From NCBI RefSeq assembly GCF_019635515.1, contig NZ_JAHBZI010000002.1:165664-229663 (forward strand): a stretch of 64,000 nucleotides of DNA. The letters run 5' to 3'. Position numbers and translations under genes: made by a program. Under the pieces are notes generated by a model that did no database searches, was not told the origin of the DNA, and saw only the letters and a list, made by a program, of their open reading frames with translations. Origin of the DNA: Sphingomonas sp. Its GTDB lineage: Bacteria > Pseudomonadota > Alphaproteobacteria > Sphingomonadales > Sphingomonadaceae. Positions 26,774 through 36,600 of the stretch are shown here, in pieces; positions within the stretch are counted from its first letter, which is position 1, and the number at the start of each line of letters is the position of its first letter.

Positions 26774-28735
26774 ATGAGCGACAGTGACAAGCAGCAAGGC
26801 GGCGACAATCAGGGCGGCAGCCCCTGGATGAAGAGCCTGTTGATCTGGGTGGGTATCCTCGCGGCGCTGGCGCTGTTCGTAACCCTGTTCGATCGCCCGG
26901 CGGCGACCGGTGCGGGCAACCCGATCCCCTATTCGCAATTCCTCGACAAGGTCGAAGCGGGCGAGGTCCGCGACGTCAGCCTGTCGCCGGGTACCGGCAC
27001 GGTCAGCGGCACGCTCAGCGGCGACACCAAGTTCCGCACCGTCAATCCCGGCGATCTCAAGCTGGTCGATCGCCTCCGCGAAAAGGGCGTGATCATCAAC
27101 GCCCGCGCCGAGGAGCAGCCGTCGATCTGGCTGTATATGCTCTATAACTCGCTGCCGTTCCTGCTTTTCCTCGGCATCGCCTTCTTCGTGCTGCGCCAGA
27201 TGCAGAAGAATTCGGGCTCGGGCGCGATGGGCTTCGGCAAGTCGCGCGCCAAGCTGCTCACCCAGCGCGAAGGCAAGGTCACCTTCGACGATGTCGCCGG
27301 CATCGACGAGGCACGCGAGGAGCTGCAGGAGATCGTCGAGTTCCTCAAGGATCCGACCAAGTTCGCCCGCCTCGGCGGCAAGATTCCCAAGGGCGCGCTG
27401 CTGGTCGGCTCGCCCGGCACCGGCAAGACCCTGCTCGCCCGCGCCATTGCCGGTGAAGCCGGTGTGCCGTTCTTCTCGATCTCGGGCTCGGACTTCGTCG
27501 AGATGTTCGTCGGCGTCGGTGCGAGCCGGGTCCGCGACATGTTCGAACAGGCCAAGAAGAGCGCTCCTTGCATCGTCTTCATCGATGAGATCGACGCGGT
27601 CGGCCGTTCGCGCGGCGCCGGCCTCGGCAACCAGAATGACGAGCGCGAGCAGACGCTCAACCAGCTGCTGGTCGAAATGGACGGCTTCGACGCCAATGAA
27701 GGCATCATCATCGTCGCCGCGACCAACCGCCCTGACGTGCTCGATCCGGCGCTGCTGCGTCCGGGCCGCTTCGATCGCCAGGTCCAGGTGCCGCGTCCCG
27801 ATATCGAGGGCCGGGTCAAGATCCTTCAGGTCCATATGAAGAAGGTGCCGCTGGCGCCCGACGTCGATCCGCGCGTCATCGCCCGCGGCACGCCGGGCTT
27901 TTCGGGCGCCGATCTCGCCAATCTCGTCAACGAAGGCGCCTTGCTCGCCGCCCGCCGCGGCAAGCGGCTGGTCGCCGCGCAGGAATTCGACGATGCGCGC
28001 GACAAGGTGCTGATGGGCGCCGAGCGCCGCTCGATGGTGATGACCGACGATGAGAAAAGGATGACCGCCTATCACGAAGCCGGGCACGCCTTGGTCTTCG
28101 CGCACGAGCCCACCGCCGATCCGATCCACAAGGCGACGATCATCCCGCGCGGCTTCGCATTGGGCATGGTCCAGCCGCTGCCCGAGCGCGATTCGTACAG
28201 CTATCACCGCGACAAGATGCACGCCGATATTGCCGTGGCGTTCGGCGGCCGCGTCGCCGAGGAGATCATCTTCGGCTATGACAAGGTCAGCTCGGGCGCA
28301 TCGAGCGACATCCAGCAGGCATCGAAGCTCGCCCGGGCGATGGTCACCAAATGGGGCCTGTCCGATGCGGTCGGCCCGCTCGATTTCAGCGACAGCCATG
28401 AAAGCTTCGGTTACGCGATGCAGCAGGCCAAGCCGATGTCGGACGAGACCGCGCGGCTGATCGACAGCGAGGTCAAGCGCTTCGTCGAGAAGGGGCTGGA
28501 GCGCGCCCGCCAGATCCTGACCGATCATGTCGATCAGCTCCATACGATCGCGCTGGCACTGCTCGAATATGAGACGCTGACCGGCGAGGAGATCAAGCGG
28601 CTGATCGCCGGTGACGATCTCGGCCGTGACGATCCCGGCGCCAGCGCGCCGGCGGTCGCGGTCGCGGGCACCTCGATCCCCAAGATCCGCCGTCCCAAGG
28701 GTCCGTTCGGCAATCCGGCGCCGCAAGGCGCCTGA
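26774..28735 (+). CDS. ftsH: ATP-dependent zinc metalloprotease FtsH
   Basis: This 653-aa membrane AAA+ protease degrades misfolded membrane proteins and regulators such as sigma-32 and LpxC in known bacteria. Two transmembrane helices (about residues 18-36 and 117-135) flank a periplasmic domain. Walker A is GSPGTGKT (212-219), Walker B is [15 protein letters not shown], and the second-region-of-homology Arg residues are in RPGRFDRQ. The zinc site is HEAGH (H434, H438) with a later Asp. All elements are intact. It lies 83 bp downstream of tilS and ends before a strong terminator. Confidence 0.98.
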   Translation: MSDSDKQQGGDNQGGSPWMKSLLIWVGILAALALFVTLFDRPAATGAGNPIPYSQFLDKVEAGEVRDVSLSPGTGTVSGTLSGDTKFRTVNPGDLKLVDRLREKGVIINARAEEQPSIWLYMLYNSLPFLLFLGIAFFVLRQMQKNSGSGAMGFGKSRAKLLTQREGKVTFDDVAGIDEAREELQEIVEFLKDPTKFARLGGKIPKGALLVGSPGTGKTLLARAIAGEAGVPFFSISGSDFVEMFVGVGASRVRDMFEQAKKSAPCIVFIDEIDAVGRSRGAGLGNQNDEREQTLNQLLVEMDGFDANEGIIIVAATNRPDVLDPALLRPGRFDRQVQVPRPDIEGRVKILQVHMKKVPLAPDVDPRVIARGTPGFSGADLANLVNEGALLAARRGKRLVAAQEFDDARDKVLMGAERRSMVMTDDEKRMTAYHEAGHALVFAHEPTADPIHKATIIPRGFALGMVQPLPERDSYSYHRDKMHADIAVAFGGRVAEEIIFGYDKVSSGASSDIQQASKLARAMVTKWGLSDAVGPLDFSDSHESFGYAMQQAKPMSDETARLIDSEVKRFVEKGLERARQILTDHVDQLHTIALALLEYETLTGEEIKRLIAGDDLGRDDPGASAPAVAVAGTSIPKIRRPKGPFGNPAPQGA

Positions 28736-28766
28736 CCGCCCGAGTTCAGCCACACTCTTTCGCGAA

Positions 28767-28798
28767 ACCCTCTCCGAGAAGATCGGGGAGGGTTTTTC
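28767..28798 (+). terminator. Rho-independent terminator after ftsH, overlapping the next gene's ribosome-binding site
   Basis: AACCCTCTCCGA / TCGGGGAGGGTT pair around the loop GAAGA and are followed by TTTTT. The 3' arm contains GGGGAGGG (28785-28792), which is 8 nt before the ATG of the next gene and therefore doubles as its Shine-Dalgarno. When the hairpin forms, that site is buried. Confidence 0.85.
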
Positions 28799-28800
28799 GT

Positions 28801-29169
28801 ATGAAGCGTCTGGTTCTGGCGGCTGCGGCTTTGTGTTTCGTCGCGACCTCGGCGAGCGCGATGACCGTCGCCGAATTCCTCGCCAAGGCCAATGCGCTCA
28901 AGGCCAAGGGGATGATGGCCGCCTTCTCGTCCGATATCGGCCTGCTCAAGAGCGAGATGGCCGGGATCGCCGCCGCTTATCGCGCCGATATAGAGAGCGC
29001 CCGCGCCGCCGGACGCAAGCCCCATAGCTGCCCGCCGCCCAAGGGACAGACCAGAATGACCTCGACCGACTTGCTCGCCGAGCTGGAGAATATCCCCGTC
29101 GCCAGGCGCGGCATGAGCATGAAGGCCGCCTTCTACGCGATCATGCTCAAGCGCTATCCGTGCCGCTGA
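28801..29169 (+). CDS. Small secreted hypothetical protein
   Basis: The 122-aa product has a signal peptide ending SASA before MTVAEFLAKANALKAKGMMA. The mature part is mostly helical, with two Cys (SCPPPKG and C-terminal YPCR) that could pair. The segment STDLLAELENIPVARRGMSM recurs in sphingomonad hypothetical proteins as I recall. A distant likeness to Rap1a/Tai-type immunity domains is possible but not shown. Its ribosome-binding site sits in the ftsH terminator stem. Confidence 0.65.
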   Translation: MKRLVLAAAALCFVATSASAMTVAEFLAKANALKAKGMMAAFSSDIGLLKSEMAGIAAAYRADIESARAAGRKPHSCPPPKGQTRMTSTDLLAELENIPVARRGMSMKAAFYAIMLKRYPCR

Positions 29170-29176
29170 GGCGGAC

Positions 29177-30229
29177 TTAGCTCATCCCCAGCGCGATCAG
29201 GATGACTAGGAACAACGTTGCCACGATGATGATGAAGAAGCCGAGGATCGCGGTGCGCACGATCGTCGAGAACCAGCCCAGACCATAGGCCTGACGCAGC
29301 TGGCGGGCGATATGGACGATCGGGATCAGCAGCGCCACCGGCACCAGGATCGCGCTGTCGAGTCCAAGCACCCCGGCGATCGTCACCGCGATGAACAGCA
29401 GCGACATGAACGCGATCGAATAGGTGATGAATACCGTATGGTCGTAGAGGCGGAATTCGCGCCGCCAGGCGAACAGCAGCCACAGGAAAGGCAGCGACAG
29501 CGGGATCAGCAGCCATGAGAATTTGTAGCTGCTCGATTGCAGCTTGTAGAGCATCAGCGCGGGATTCTTGTTCCATTTCTCGATCCCGTGATCGAGCGGC
29601 GCCCAGCCGCTGTAACGCGTCGTGACGTTGAAATTATTATGGGTGTCGGCCTCCTTGGAGACGACCGGCAGCTCGGCGATGACGCGGTCGAGCTCGGCGA
29701 TCCTTTTCTCGCTCCGCAGCCTTTTGGGGTCGCCTGGCGCGCGCGTGTCGCGGGCCGCGACCAGATCCTTGCGCTCGGCGAGCATCCCCTCGCGCGCGGT
29801 CTCGATATGCGTCGCCGCGCTGCCAGTGTTGATCTCGCTCGGCGCGGAGATTCCCGCCCACGAAAACACCGCGAACATCGCGAAGATCGAGAACAGGAAA
29901 AGCGCCATCGGCGAGACGAAGCGCGCGCGTTCGCCCTCGACATAGCGCCGCGTCAGCTCGCCCGGCCGCCATACGAGCAGCGGCAATGTGCGCCAGAGCT
30001 TGCCCTCGAAATGGGCGACGCCGTGGAGGATTTCATGCCCGATCGCCCCCAATGAACGATGAACGTGCCCGCTCTGTCCGCAGCGGTGGCAATGTGGACC
30101 CGCCAATGCGGTCCCGCAATTGAGGCACAATATGCCGCCGCCATGCCCTTCGCCGGCATGCGGTTCGAACGCCCGCCCGAGCAGCGCGCCCGTCGCGAAC
30201 TCACCCGCGGCTTCGATTTCCCCCACCAT
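29177..30229 (-). CDS. DUF3667 domain-containing membrane protein
   Basis: The 350-aa protein has a zinc-ribbon-like start (CLNCGTALAGPHCHRCGQSG), then the DUF3667 signature GHEILHGVAHFEGKLWRTLP followed by the LVWRPGELTRRYVEGERARF stretch. A variable soluble loop and four or more transmembrane helices complete it. The function of DUF3667 proteins is unknown; their genes are common in Sphingomonadales and Xanthomonadales. It is divergent from proA with 45 bp between starts. Confidence 0.9.
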   Translation of the reverse strand: MVGEIEAAGEFATGALLGRAFEPHAGEGHGGGILCLNCGTALAGPHCHRCGQSGHVHRSLGAIGHEILHGVAHFEGKLWRTLPLLVWRPGELTRRYVEGERARFVSPMALFLFSIFAMFAVFSWAGISAPSEINTGSAATHIETAREGMLAERKDLVAARDTRAPGDPKRLRSEKRIAELDRVIAELPVVSKEADTHNNFNVTTRYSGWAPLDHGIEKWNKNPALMLYKLQSSSYKFSWLLIPLSLPFLWLLFAWRREFRLYDHTVFITYSIAFMSLLFIAVTIAGVLGLDSAILVPVALLIPIVHIARQLRQAYGLGWFSTIVRTAILGFFIIIVATLFLVILIALGMS

Positions 30230-30274
30230 GCGGCGGGCCTATCAGCTTCGTTTCGCGCGTGCTAGCGGGTCCGG

Positions 30275-31531
30275 ATGGCCGAAACCGCACCCGAACTGAT
30301 CGCCGTAATGGGCAAGCGCGCCCGCGCCGCCGCGGCGCGTCTGGCCGCGATGACAAGCGCCGAAAAGAGCCGTGCGCTTCTCGCGGCGGCGCAAGCGATT
30401 CGCGCGGACGCCGATGCGATCATCGCCGCCAATGCCAGGGATATGGCCGCCGCCGAAGCCAATGGCCTGTCCGGCGCGTTGCTCGACCGGCTCAGGCTCG
30501 ACGCCGGCCGTGTCGAAAGCACCGCCGCCGGTGTCGAGGCGGTCGCCCGCCTCGCCGATCCGGTCGGCGACGTCATCGAGCGTGTCGAGCGCCCCAATGG
30601 CCTGGTTCTCACCCGGGTTCGCATCCCGATCGGCGTGATCGGCATCATCTATGAAAGCCGTCCCAACGTCACCGCCGATGCCGGTGCGCTCGCGGCGATG
30701 TCGGGCAATGCCGCGATCCTGCGCGGCGGTTCCGAAGCGGTCCACAGCAACCGCGCCATCCACGCGGCGCTCGCCCGCGGTCTCGAAGCCGGCGGTATGC
30801 CCGCCGATGCCGTTCAGCTCGTGCCCACCACCGATCGCGCCGCTGTCGGCGCGATGCTCACCGCCGAAGGGCTGATCGACATGGTCGTGCCGCGCGGCGG
30901 CAAGAGCCTCGTCGCTCGTGTCCAGTCCGAAGCGCGCGTCCCCGTCCTCGCCCATCTCGACGGCATCAATCACACGTTCATCGATCGTGCCGCCGATCCG
31001 GTGATGGCCCGCGATCTCGCCCTCAACGCCAAGATGCGCCGCACCGGCATTTGCGGCGCGACCGAGACGTTGCTCATCGACCGCGGCTTCGCCGATCCCT
31101 TGCCCGTTCTGTCGGCGCTCGCCGATGCCGGTTGCGAGCTGCGTGGCGATGGCGAAATCCAGGCGATCGAGCCCCGAACGCTCCCCGCCGAATGCGGCGA
31201 TTGGGACACCGAATATCTCGACGCGATCCTGTCGGTGAAGCTCGTCGACGGCGTCGACGACGCCATGGCCCATATCGCTCGCCACGGCTCGCACCATACC
31301 GACGCGATCGTCACCGAAGACGAAGCCACCGCCGAACGCTTCCTCGCCCGCGTCGACAGCGCCATCGTCATGTGGAACGCCTCGACCCAGTTCGCCGATG
31401 GCGGTGAGTTCGGCCTCGGCGCCGAGATCGGCATCTCCACCGGCCGGCTGCATGCGCGTGGCCCGGTCGCATTGGAAGGCCTGACGACCTACAAATGGGT
31501 GGTGCGCGGGACGGGCCAGGCCCGCCCCTGA
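30275..31531 (+). CDS. proA: Glutamate-5-semialdehyde dehydrogenase (gamma-glutamyl phosphate reductase)
   Basis: The 418-aa enzyme carries out the second step of proline synthesis, reducing gamma-glutamyl phosphate with NADPH. The aldehyde-dehydrogenase fold shows [20 protein letters not shown] and [17 protein letters not shown]. The catalytic Cys260 lies in [15 protein letters not shown], followed by [20 protein letters not shown] at the end. It is complete and typical in length. proB is not in the window. Its stop is 4 bp from the convergent M3 peptidase gene. Confidence 0.97.
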   Translation: MAETAPELIAVMGKRARAAAARLAAMTSAEKSRALLAAAQAIRADADAIIAANARDMAAAEANGLSGALLDRLRLDAGRVESTAAGVEAVARLADPVGDVIERVERPNGLVLTRVRIPIGVIGIIYESRPNVTADAGALAAMSGNAAILRGGSEAVHSNRAIHAALARGLEAGGMPADAVQLVPTTDRAAVGAMLTAEGLIDMVVPRGGKSLVARVQSEARVPVLAHLDGINHTFIDRAADPVMARDLALNAKMRRTGICGATETLLIDRGFADPLPVLSALADAGCELRGDGEIQAIEPRTLPAECGDWDTEYLDAILSVKLVDGVDDAMAHIARHGSHHTDAIVTEDEATAERFLARVDSAIVMWNASTQFADGGEFGLGAEIGISTGRLHARGPVALEGLTTYKWVVRGTGQARP

Positions 31532-31535
31532 CGCT

Positions 31536-33560
31536 TCACTTGCCCGACAATTCCTTGCGAATCGCGTCGGTATTGGGCTCGCGGCCGAGGAAATCGCGGA
31601 TCAGCGCGCCTGCCGGCTTCGAGCCGCCCGGATCGAGCACCGCCTTGCGATAGGCCATCGCCGTCGCCTGGTCGCGGATCCCCGCAGCGCGGAAGCGCGT
31701 GAGCATGTCGAGCGAGATCGCCTTCGACCAGGCATAGGTGTAATAGATCGCCGAATAGCCGTTCAAATGCCCGAACGAGGCATACATATGCCCTTCGGCG
31801 GGCATCGGGATCAGCGCATAGCGGTTCTCCTGCTCGCGATAGACCTGGTCGAGGTCGAAACCCGCCGGGCGGTCGTAATACGCCAGCGACACCGCCGAGA
31901 AGCCGAGCTGGCGCTTCCAGCCGCCCGCCTCGCCGAAATGCCGCGCCGCGTTCATCTTCGCGACCAGATCGGCGGGGATCGTTTCGCCCGCGGGGTTCGA
32001 CGCGAAGGTCTTGAGCGTGTCGTAATCCCAGGTCCATTCCTCGAGCAGCTGCGACGGCGCCTCGATGAAATCCCATTGCAGCGCGCCCATGCCCTGCGTC
32101 GAATATTGCTGATGCCCCGAATAGAGATTGTGGATCAGATGGCCGAACTCGTGGAGGAAGGTCGTGACGTCGTCATGATCCATCGGGCCCGTCTCGGGGA
32201 AATTGCACACCAGCGCCGCGATCGGCACCTGGCGCCCTTCCAGCCCGGTGCGGATGTCGAACTGGGCGGCGTGACTGAATTTGCCGTCGCGCGGCGAGAG
32301 ATCGAGGAAGAAGCGGCCGACCAGCCGCTGGCCGTCCCAAAGCTCCCATGCGGTGACCCCCGGTGCCCAGGTCTCGGTCTTCCACGGGCGGATGTCCGCA
32401 CCGAACAGGTCCTTCATCAGCCGGAAGATGCCGCTGCGTGTCTTGTCGAGCGTGAAATACTGGCGGACCAGCGCCGAATCGACGCTGTACTGCTCCTTGC
32501 GGATCAGCCCGTTGACATAGCCGCTGTCCCACGCGGTCACGCTTGTCGCCGACGGATCGATCTGCTTGAGCCGCGCCAGCGTCCGGGCGAGATCGGCTTC
32601 GGCGGCCGGCGTCGCCGCGCTGTTGAGCTCGTCCAGGAATTCGCGGGCGCGCGCCGGCGATCCGATCATCTTGTCCTTGGTGATCAGCGTCGCATAGTCG
32701 GGAAAGCCGAGCAGCTTGGCCAGTTCCTGCCGCTTGGCGATCAGCTTGGCGAGGACCGGGCCGTTCTCCGGATAGGCGCGGTTGACGAAGGCGAGCATCA
32801 CCGCCTTTCGCGTCGCGCGGACCTCGGCATAGTCGAGGATCGGGAAGATGTCCGGATAGCTGGTGGTCAGCCGGATCTTGCCGTCGGCACCGGGCTTGTG
32901 CGCATCGAGATAATCCTGGGGCATCCCCGCGAGCGCGGCCGGGCCGTCGAGCACGATCTCGCCCTTATATTCGGAGATATTGCGATCGAAGGCGAGGCCG
33001 ATCTCGGTGATCTCCTTCTGCATCGCCGCGATCTGCGCGCGCGTCGCGGCATCGCGGTCGACACCCGCCAGGCGATAATCGAGCAGCTGCTTGTTGAGCG
33101 TGAAGGCCGTGGCGGGATCAAGATTCGCGGTCGGGATCGCGGAAAGCCGGTCGTAGACCGGGCGCGACAGCGAAAGGTCGGTTCCCGCCGCCGAGATCTT
33201 CTCGACGCAGCCTTGCGCGGCGTCGCGCACCGGCTTGGCGGGATTGGTCTCCTTGATCAGGCCCATCTCGTTGCCGATGCCGCCGAGCAGATTGACCAGC
33301 GCGTCGAAGCTCTGGAAATCCCCCTTGATGGTCGCGGGGCCCTTGCGGCCCTCGAGCCCGGTGCGCAGCTTCTGCGCGAGCGCCAGTGCGGCGGTGCATC
33401 GCGCATCGATCGTCGGCGCATCCTTGACGGTGGTCAGGATGGTGGTGGCAAGGAAGCCGTCGCTCTCGGCGCGCGGATCGGGCGCGGGCGCCGTCGCGCC
33501 GGTGGAAACCGCCCATGCCACCGCCAGGGCACTCAATCCAATCCGCCGCATCATCGCCAT
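31536..33560 (-). CDS. M3 family metallopeptidase (thimet oligopeptidase-like), exported
   Basis: The 674-aa zinc oligopeptidase has the HEXXH motif in TFLHEFGHLIHNLYSG (H470, H474) and the downstream Glu in DFIEAPSQLLEEW, which completes the M3 zinc site. The C-terminal substrate-contact region (FGHLNGYSAIYYTYAWSKAI) is also present. An N-terminal export signal (MRRIGLSALAVAWAVSTGA) indicates a periplasmic enzyme that would trim short peptides. ATG 33560 follows CAGGGGG; the longer frame to 33590 is less likely. Confidence 0.92.
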   Translation of the reverse strand: MAMMRRIGLSALAVAWAVSTGATAPAPDPRAESDGFLATTILTTVKDAPTIDARCTAALALAQKLRTGLEGRKGPATIKGDFQSFDALVNLLGGIGNEMGLIKETNPAKPVRDAAQGCVEKISAAGTDLSLSRPVYDRLSAIPTANLDPATAFTLNKQLLDYRLAGVDRDAATRAQIAAMQKEITEIGLAFDRNISEYKGEIVLDGPAALAGMPQDYLDAHKPGADGKIRLTTSYPDIFPILDYAEVRATRKAVMLAFVNRAYPENGPVLAKLIAKRQELAKLLGFPDYATLITKDKMIGSPARAREFLDELNSAATPAAEADLARTLARLKQIDPSATSVTAWDSGYVNGLIRKEQYSVDSALVRQYFTLDKTRSGIFRLMKDLFGADIRPWKTETWAPGVTAWELWDGQRLVGRFFLDLSPRDGKFSHAAQFDIRTGLEGRQVPIAALVCNFPETGPMDHDDVTTFLHEFGHLIHNLYSGHQQYSTQGMGALQWDFIEAPSQLLEEWTWDYDTLKTFASNPAGETIPADLVAKMNAARHFGEAGGWKRQLGFSAVSLAYYDRPAGFDLDQVYREQENRYALIPMPAEGHMYASFGHLNGYSAIYYTYAWSKAISLDMLTRFRAAGIRDQATAMAYRKAVLDPGGSKPAGALIRDFLGREPNTDAIRKELSGK

Positions 33561-33637
33561 CCCCCTGGTCAAGTTGCGGCTTTCTCGCACGCCGCCAACG
33601 GCTTCACAATTGCCCGCGTGCGTGCAAAGCCGCGATC

Positions 33638-34264
33638 ATGAAGCGCATCGGCCTGCTCGGCGGCTCGTTCAATCCCGCGCACAAGGGGCATCGCGCGATC
33701 TCGCTCCACGCCCTGCGCGCGCTCGATCTCGACGAAGTGTGGTGGCTGGTCTCGCCCGGCAATCCGCTCAAGCCGCAAGAGGGTATGGCGCCGCTCAGCG
33801 CCCGCCTCGCCTCGGCCCGCAAGATGGCCCGTCATGCCCCGATCCGCGCCACTGCGATCGAGGCCCGGCTCAAGACCCGTTACACCGTCGATACCCTCAC
33901 CAAACTCCCGCGCATGTTCCCGAAGCACCGCTTCATCTGGCTGATGGGGGCGGACAATCTCGGGCAGTTCCATAAGTGGCGCGACTGGCGCGGAATCGCC
34001 CGGCAGGTTCCGATTGCGGTGGTCGCGCGTCCGGGGTATGATCGCAAGGCCCGCGCAAGTCCTGCGATGGGTTGGCTGCGGCGCGCTGTGCGGCCCGCAG
34101 GCCAGGCAAAGAACTGGACGCGTTGGAGATTGCCGGCCCTCGTGCTGCTGCGCTTTCGCCCCGATCCGACTTCGGCGACAAGCCTTCGGGCCGCCGACCC
34201 TGCCTGGCATCGGCGTTTTTCGCCGTCTCCAGAACCAGACAGCACAGCTATCGCTCACCCTTAG
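33638..34264 (+). CDS. nadD: Nicotinate-nucleotide adenylyltransferase NadD
   Basis: The 208-aa enzyme joins ATP to nicotinate mononucleotide in NAD synthesis. The N-terminal GLLGGSFNPAHKGHRAISLH carries the nucleotidyltransferase (T/H)xGH-type motif. LVSPGNPLK, RYTVDTLTKL and FIWLMGADNLGQFHKWRDW are family blocks. The C-terminal ISST-type ATP motif is recognisable only loosely (SPSPEPDSTAIAHP), so the end is somewhat diverged. It starts the conserved run nadD-rsfS-rlmH-envC-ctpA. Confidence 0.95.
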   Translation: MKRIGLLGGSFNPAHKGHRAISLHALRALDLDEVWWLVSPGNPLKPQEGMAPLSARLASARKMARHAPIRATAIEARLKTRYTVDTLTKLPRMFPKHRFIWLMGADNLGQFHKWRDWRGIARQVPIAVVARPGYDRKARASPAMGWLRRAVRPAGQAKNWTRWRLPALVLLRFRPDPTSATSLRAADPAWHRRFSPSPEPDSTAIAHP

Positions 34265-34272
34265 GAGGCCCC

Positions 34273-34653
34273 TTGGCCACATCGCCCAACGTCTCGCCTG
34301 TTCCCAAGTCCGATGGAGTGGAGGCGCTGCACAAGATCATCCTCGCCTCGCTCGACGACGATCAGGCGGTCGAAACCGTCTCGATCCCGCTCGCCGGCAA
34401 GAGCAGCATCGCCGATTATATGGTGGTGTCCTCGGGCCGCTCGACGCGCCAGGTCGCCTCGATGGCCAACAAGCTCGCCGAGAAGATCAAGGCCGAGAGC
34501 GGGCGCAGCCCCCGTGTCGAGGGCCTGCAGACCGCCGATTGGGTGTTGATCGATGCCGGCGACGTCATCGTCCATCTGTTCCGCCCCGAAGTGCGCAGCT
34601 TCTACAATCTCGAGCGGATGTGGTCGTTCGGCGAAGCGCCGGCGGCCAACTGA
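34273..34653 (+). CDS. rsfS: Ribosomal silencing factor RsfS
   Basis: The 126-aa protein binds uL14 and blocks subunit joining when nutrients are low. It has the Iojap/RsfS core: LASLDDDQAVETVSIPLAGK, ADYMVVSSGRSTRQVASMAN, VEGLQTADWVLIDAGDVIVH, then LFRPEVRSFYNLERMW. TTG at 34273 is chosen because AGGAGG (34263-34268) lies just upstream; the open frame further upstream is inside nadD. It lies 8 bp after nadD and 7 bp before rlmH. Confidence 0.95.
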   Translation: MATSPNVSPVPKSDGVEALHKIILASLDDDQAVETVSIPLAGKSSIADYMVVSSGRSTRQVASMANKLAEKIKAESGRSPRVEGLQTADWVLIDAGDVIVHLFRPEVRSFYNLERMWSFGEAPAAN

Positions 34654-34660
34654 GCCGGCC

Positions 34661-35083
34661 ATGCTCCTCCACATCGTCGCGAGGGGCAAGATCGGGCGAT
34701 CGCCAGAGGCCGAGCTGGTCGAGCGCTACCTCAAGCGCGTGACCTGGCCCACCCGCGTCACCGAACTGCCCGACACCGGCGGCAGGATGCCCGACCTCGC
34801 TCCCGGCACGCGCGTGGTGATGCTCGACGAGACCGGCGACAATCTCCCCTCGCGCGTCCTTGCCGAGCGGCTCGGGGCGTGGCGCGACGATGGTGTCCGC
34901 GAAACCCGCTTCCTGATCGGCGGCGCCGACGGTTTCGGCGATGCCGAACGGGCCGGCGCGGACCTGCTGCTCTCCTTCGGCCGCGCAACCTGGCCGCACA
35001 TGATGGCCCGCGCCATGCTCGCCGAGCAATTGTGGCGCGCCGCCTCGATCCTTGCCAACCACCCCTATCATCGCGAAGGGTAG
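34661..35083 (+). CDS. rlmH: 23S rRNA (pseudouridine1915-N3)-methyltransferase RlmH
   Basis: This 140-aa SPOUT methyltransferase has FLIGGADGFGDAERAGADLL, the SAM-binding knot glycine-rich loop. SFGRATWPHMMARAMLAEQL and the invariant C-terminal NHPYHREG follow. It methylates pseudouridine 1915 in helix 69. The protein is slightly shorter than E. coli RlmH but complete. Pairing with rsfS is conserved across bacteria. Confidence 0.96.
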   Translation: MLLHIVARGKIGRSPEAELVERYLKRVTWPTRVTELPDTGGRMPDLAPGTRVVMLDETGDNLPSRVLAERLGAWRDDGVRETRFLIGGADGFGDAERAGADLLLSFGRATWPHMMARAMLAEQLWRAASILANHPYHREG

Positions 35084-35087
35084 GGCG

Positions 35088-36260
35088 ATGCTCCGCGCCG
35101 CCGCCCTTGCCGGATCGATGCTCGCGATCCTCGCGACCGGCAGTCTGGCCTCCGCGCAAATCCCGACGCTACAGGAACAGCAATCGCGCCTGCAAAGCGC
35201 CAATGCCCGCTCGCGCGAGGCGCAGGCGCGCAGCCGCGCGCTCGAACAGGCGGCCGCCGGCGAGCGCGATCAGGCCGCGCAGGCCCGCGCCCAGGAAGCC
35301 GCCGCCGCCGAGCGGATCAAGGCCGCCGAAGCCGATATCGCCGCCGCCACCGCCCGGATCGGCATCGTCGATCGCCAGCTCGCCGATCAGCGTACCCGCG
35401 TCGCCGAGCAGCAGGGTCCGATCCTCCGCCTGATCGCCGCGCTCCAGTCGATGGCCCGCCGCCCGCCGGTGCTCGGCCTCGTCCAGCCCGGCTCGACCGA
35501 GGATGTCGTCCATGTCCGCGCCGTGCTCGGCACCGCGATGCCGGTGGTCGCGGCGCGCACCACCCAGGTTCGCGCCGAGCTCGGCCGCATCCGCGCGCTG
35601 CGGGCCGAGGCCGCCGCCGCCGTCGCCAGCCTCAAGGAAGCGCGTGACCGCATCGAGTCCGAACGGGTGGCGCTGGTCAAGCTCGAGGGCGAGCACCGCG
35701 CCCGCTCGCAGGAGCTGGATCGCGGCGCCCTCACCGAATCGGATCGCGCGCTGGCGCTGGGCGAGCAGGCCCGCGACATCGTCGATCAGATGCAGAGCGC
35801 CGGGCAGGCCGCCGAGCTGCAGGGCGATCTCGCCGCGCTCCCCGGCCCGCTGCCGCGCACCGGCGACGCGCAGGCGCCGAAGCGCAGCCCCGGCGGCGCA
35901 CCCTATCGCCTGCCGGTCAGTGGCCAGGTGGTCACCGGCATGGGCGAATTGTCCTCCACCGGCGTCCGCGCCCGCGGCATCACCCTCGCCTGCGCGCCCG
36001 ATGCCCAGGCGGTTGCGCCCGCGGCCGGCCGCATCGTCTATGCCGGTGACTTCCGCGCCTATGACGGCGTCGTCATCATCGATCACGGCAATGGCTGGAC
36101 CTCTCTGATCACCGGCCTCGGCGCGGTTTCGGTCAAGGTCGGCGATCAGGTCGGGCAGGGCAGCGCGATCGGCCGCGCCCCCGGCGGCGATGCCCCGCGC
36201 GTCACCATCGAGCTGCGCCGCCGCGGCCAGCCCATGGATTTGGCGCAATTGCTCGACTGA
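35088..36260 (+). CDS. EnvC-like murein hydrolase activator (degenerate LytM domain)
   Basis: The 390-aa exported protein has a signal peptide (LAGSMLAILATGSLASAQ). A long coiled coil (about residues 25-235, rich in Ala/Arg/Glu) precedes a C-terminal LytM/M23 domain (about 275-390) with VVIIDHGNGWTSLITGL. The zinc ligands are missing: the first His/Asp motif reads RARGITLAC and the HLH motif is replaced by RVTIELRRR. That is the EnvC situation, in which an inactive LytM domain activates amidases for daughter-cell separation. It starts 4 bp after rlmH. Confidence 0.9.
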   Translation: MLRAAALAGSMLAILATGSLASAQIPTLQEQQSRLQSANARSREAQARSRALEQAAAGERDQAAQARAQEAAAAERIKAAEADIAAATARIGIVDRQLADQRTRVAEQQGPILRLIAALQSMARRPPVLGLVQPGSTEDVVHVRAVLGTAMPVVAARTTQVRAELGRIRALRAEAAAAVASLKEARDRIESERVALVKLEGEHRARSQELDRGALTESDRALALGEQARDIVDQMQSAGQAAELQGDLAALPGPLPRTGDAQAPKRSPGGAPYRLPVSGQVVTGMGELSSTGVRARGITLACAPDAQAVAPAAGRIVYAGDFRAYDGVVIIDHGNGWTSLITGLGAVSVKVGDQVGQGSAIGRAPGGDAPRVTIELRRRGQPMDLAQLLD

Positions 36261-36331
36261 CACGCCGCATCCACATTCTGTCACCCCGGAATAGGTCGGT
36301 ATTTATGCCATTCGAGCATGTGTCTCCCGCA

Positions 36332-36435
36332 GTTCCCCGGCGAAGGCCGGGGCCCAGTTGGCGGACGGATATTGGCGAGCGCAGCGCTTCGTTACGGCCA
36401 CCTCTCCACCTGGGCCCCGGCCTTCGCCGGGGAAC
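36332..36435. repeat. REP-like inverted doublet, 25-bp perfect arms
   Basis: Left arm 36332-36356 (GTTCCCCGGCGAAGGCCGGG, plus GCCCA) is the exact reverse complement of 36411-36435, with 54 bp between. Each arm also folds on itself (CCCCGGC-gaag-GCCGGGG). It fills most of the 340-bp gap between the envC-like gene and ctpA. Weaker complementarity continues outwards to about 36311 and 36450. I see no gene here. Confidence 0.9.
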
Positions 36436-36600
36436 CGCAGATGTTCGAGCGGGATAGGCACCGAACGGGTCGGGGGTGGCAATCTGGTTGTGGCAACGAA
36501 TATCCGCGAAGACCTGACACGCCGTGCAAATGCCGTTATCCCGCACTAAATCAATTGTGCGCTAGCTTGGCGCCGGTTGTTACGTTTGAGGTCGTCCAGA

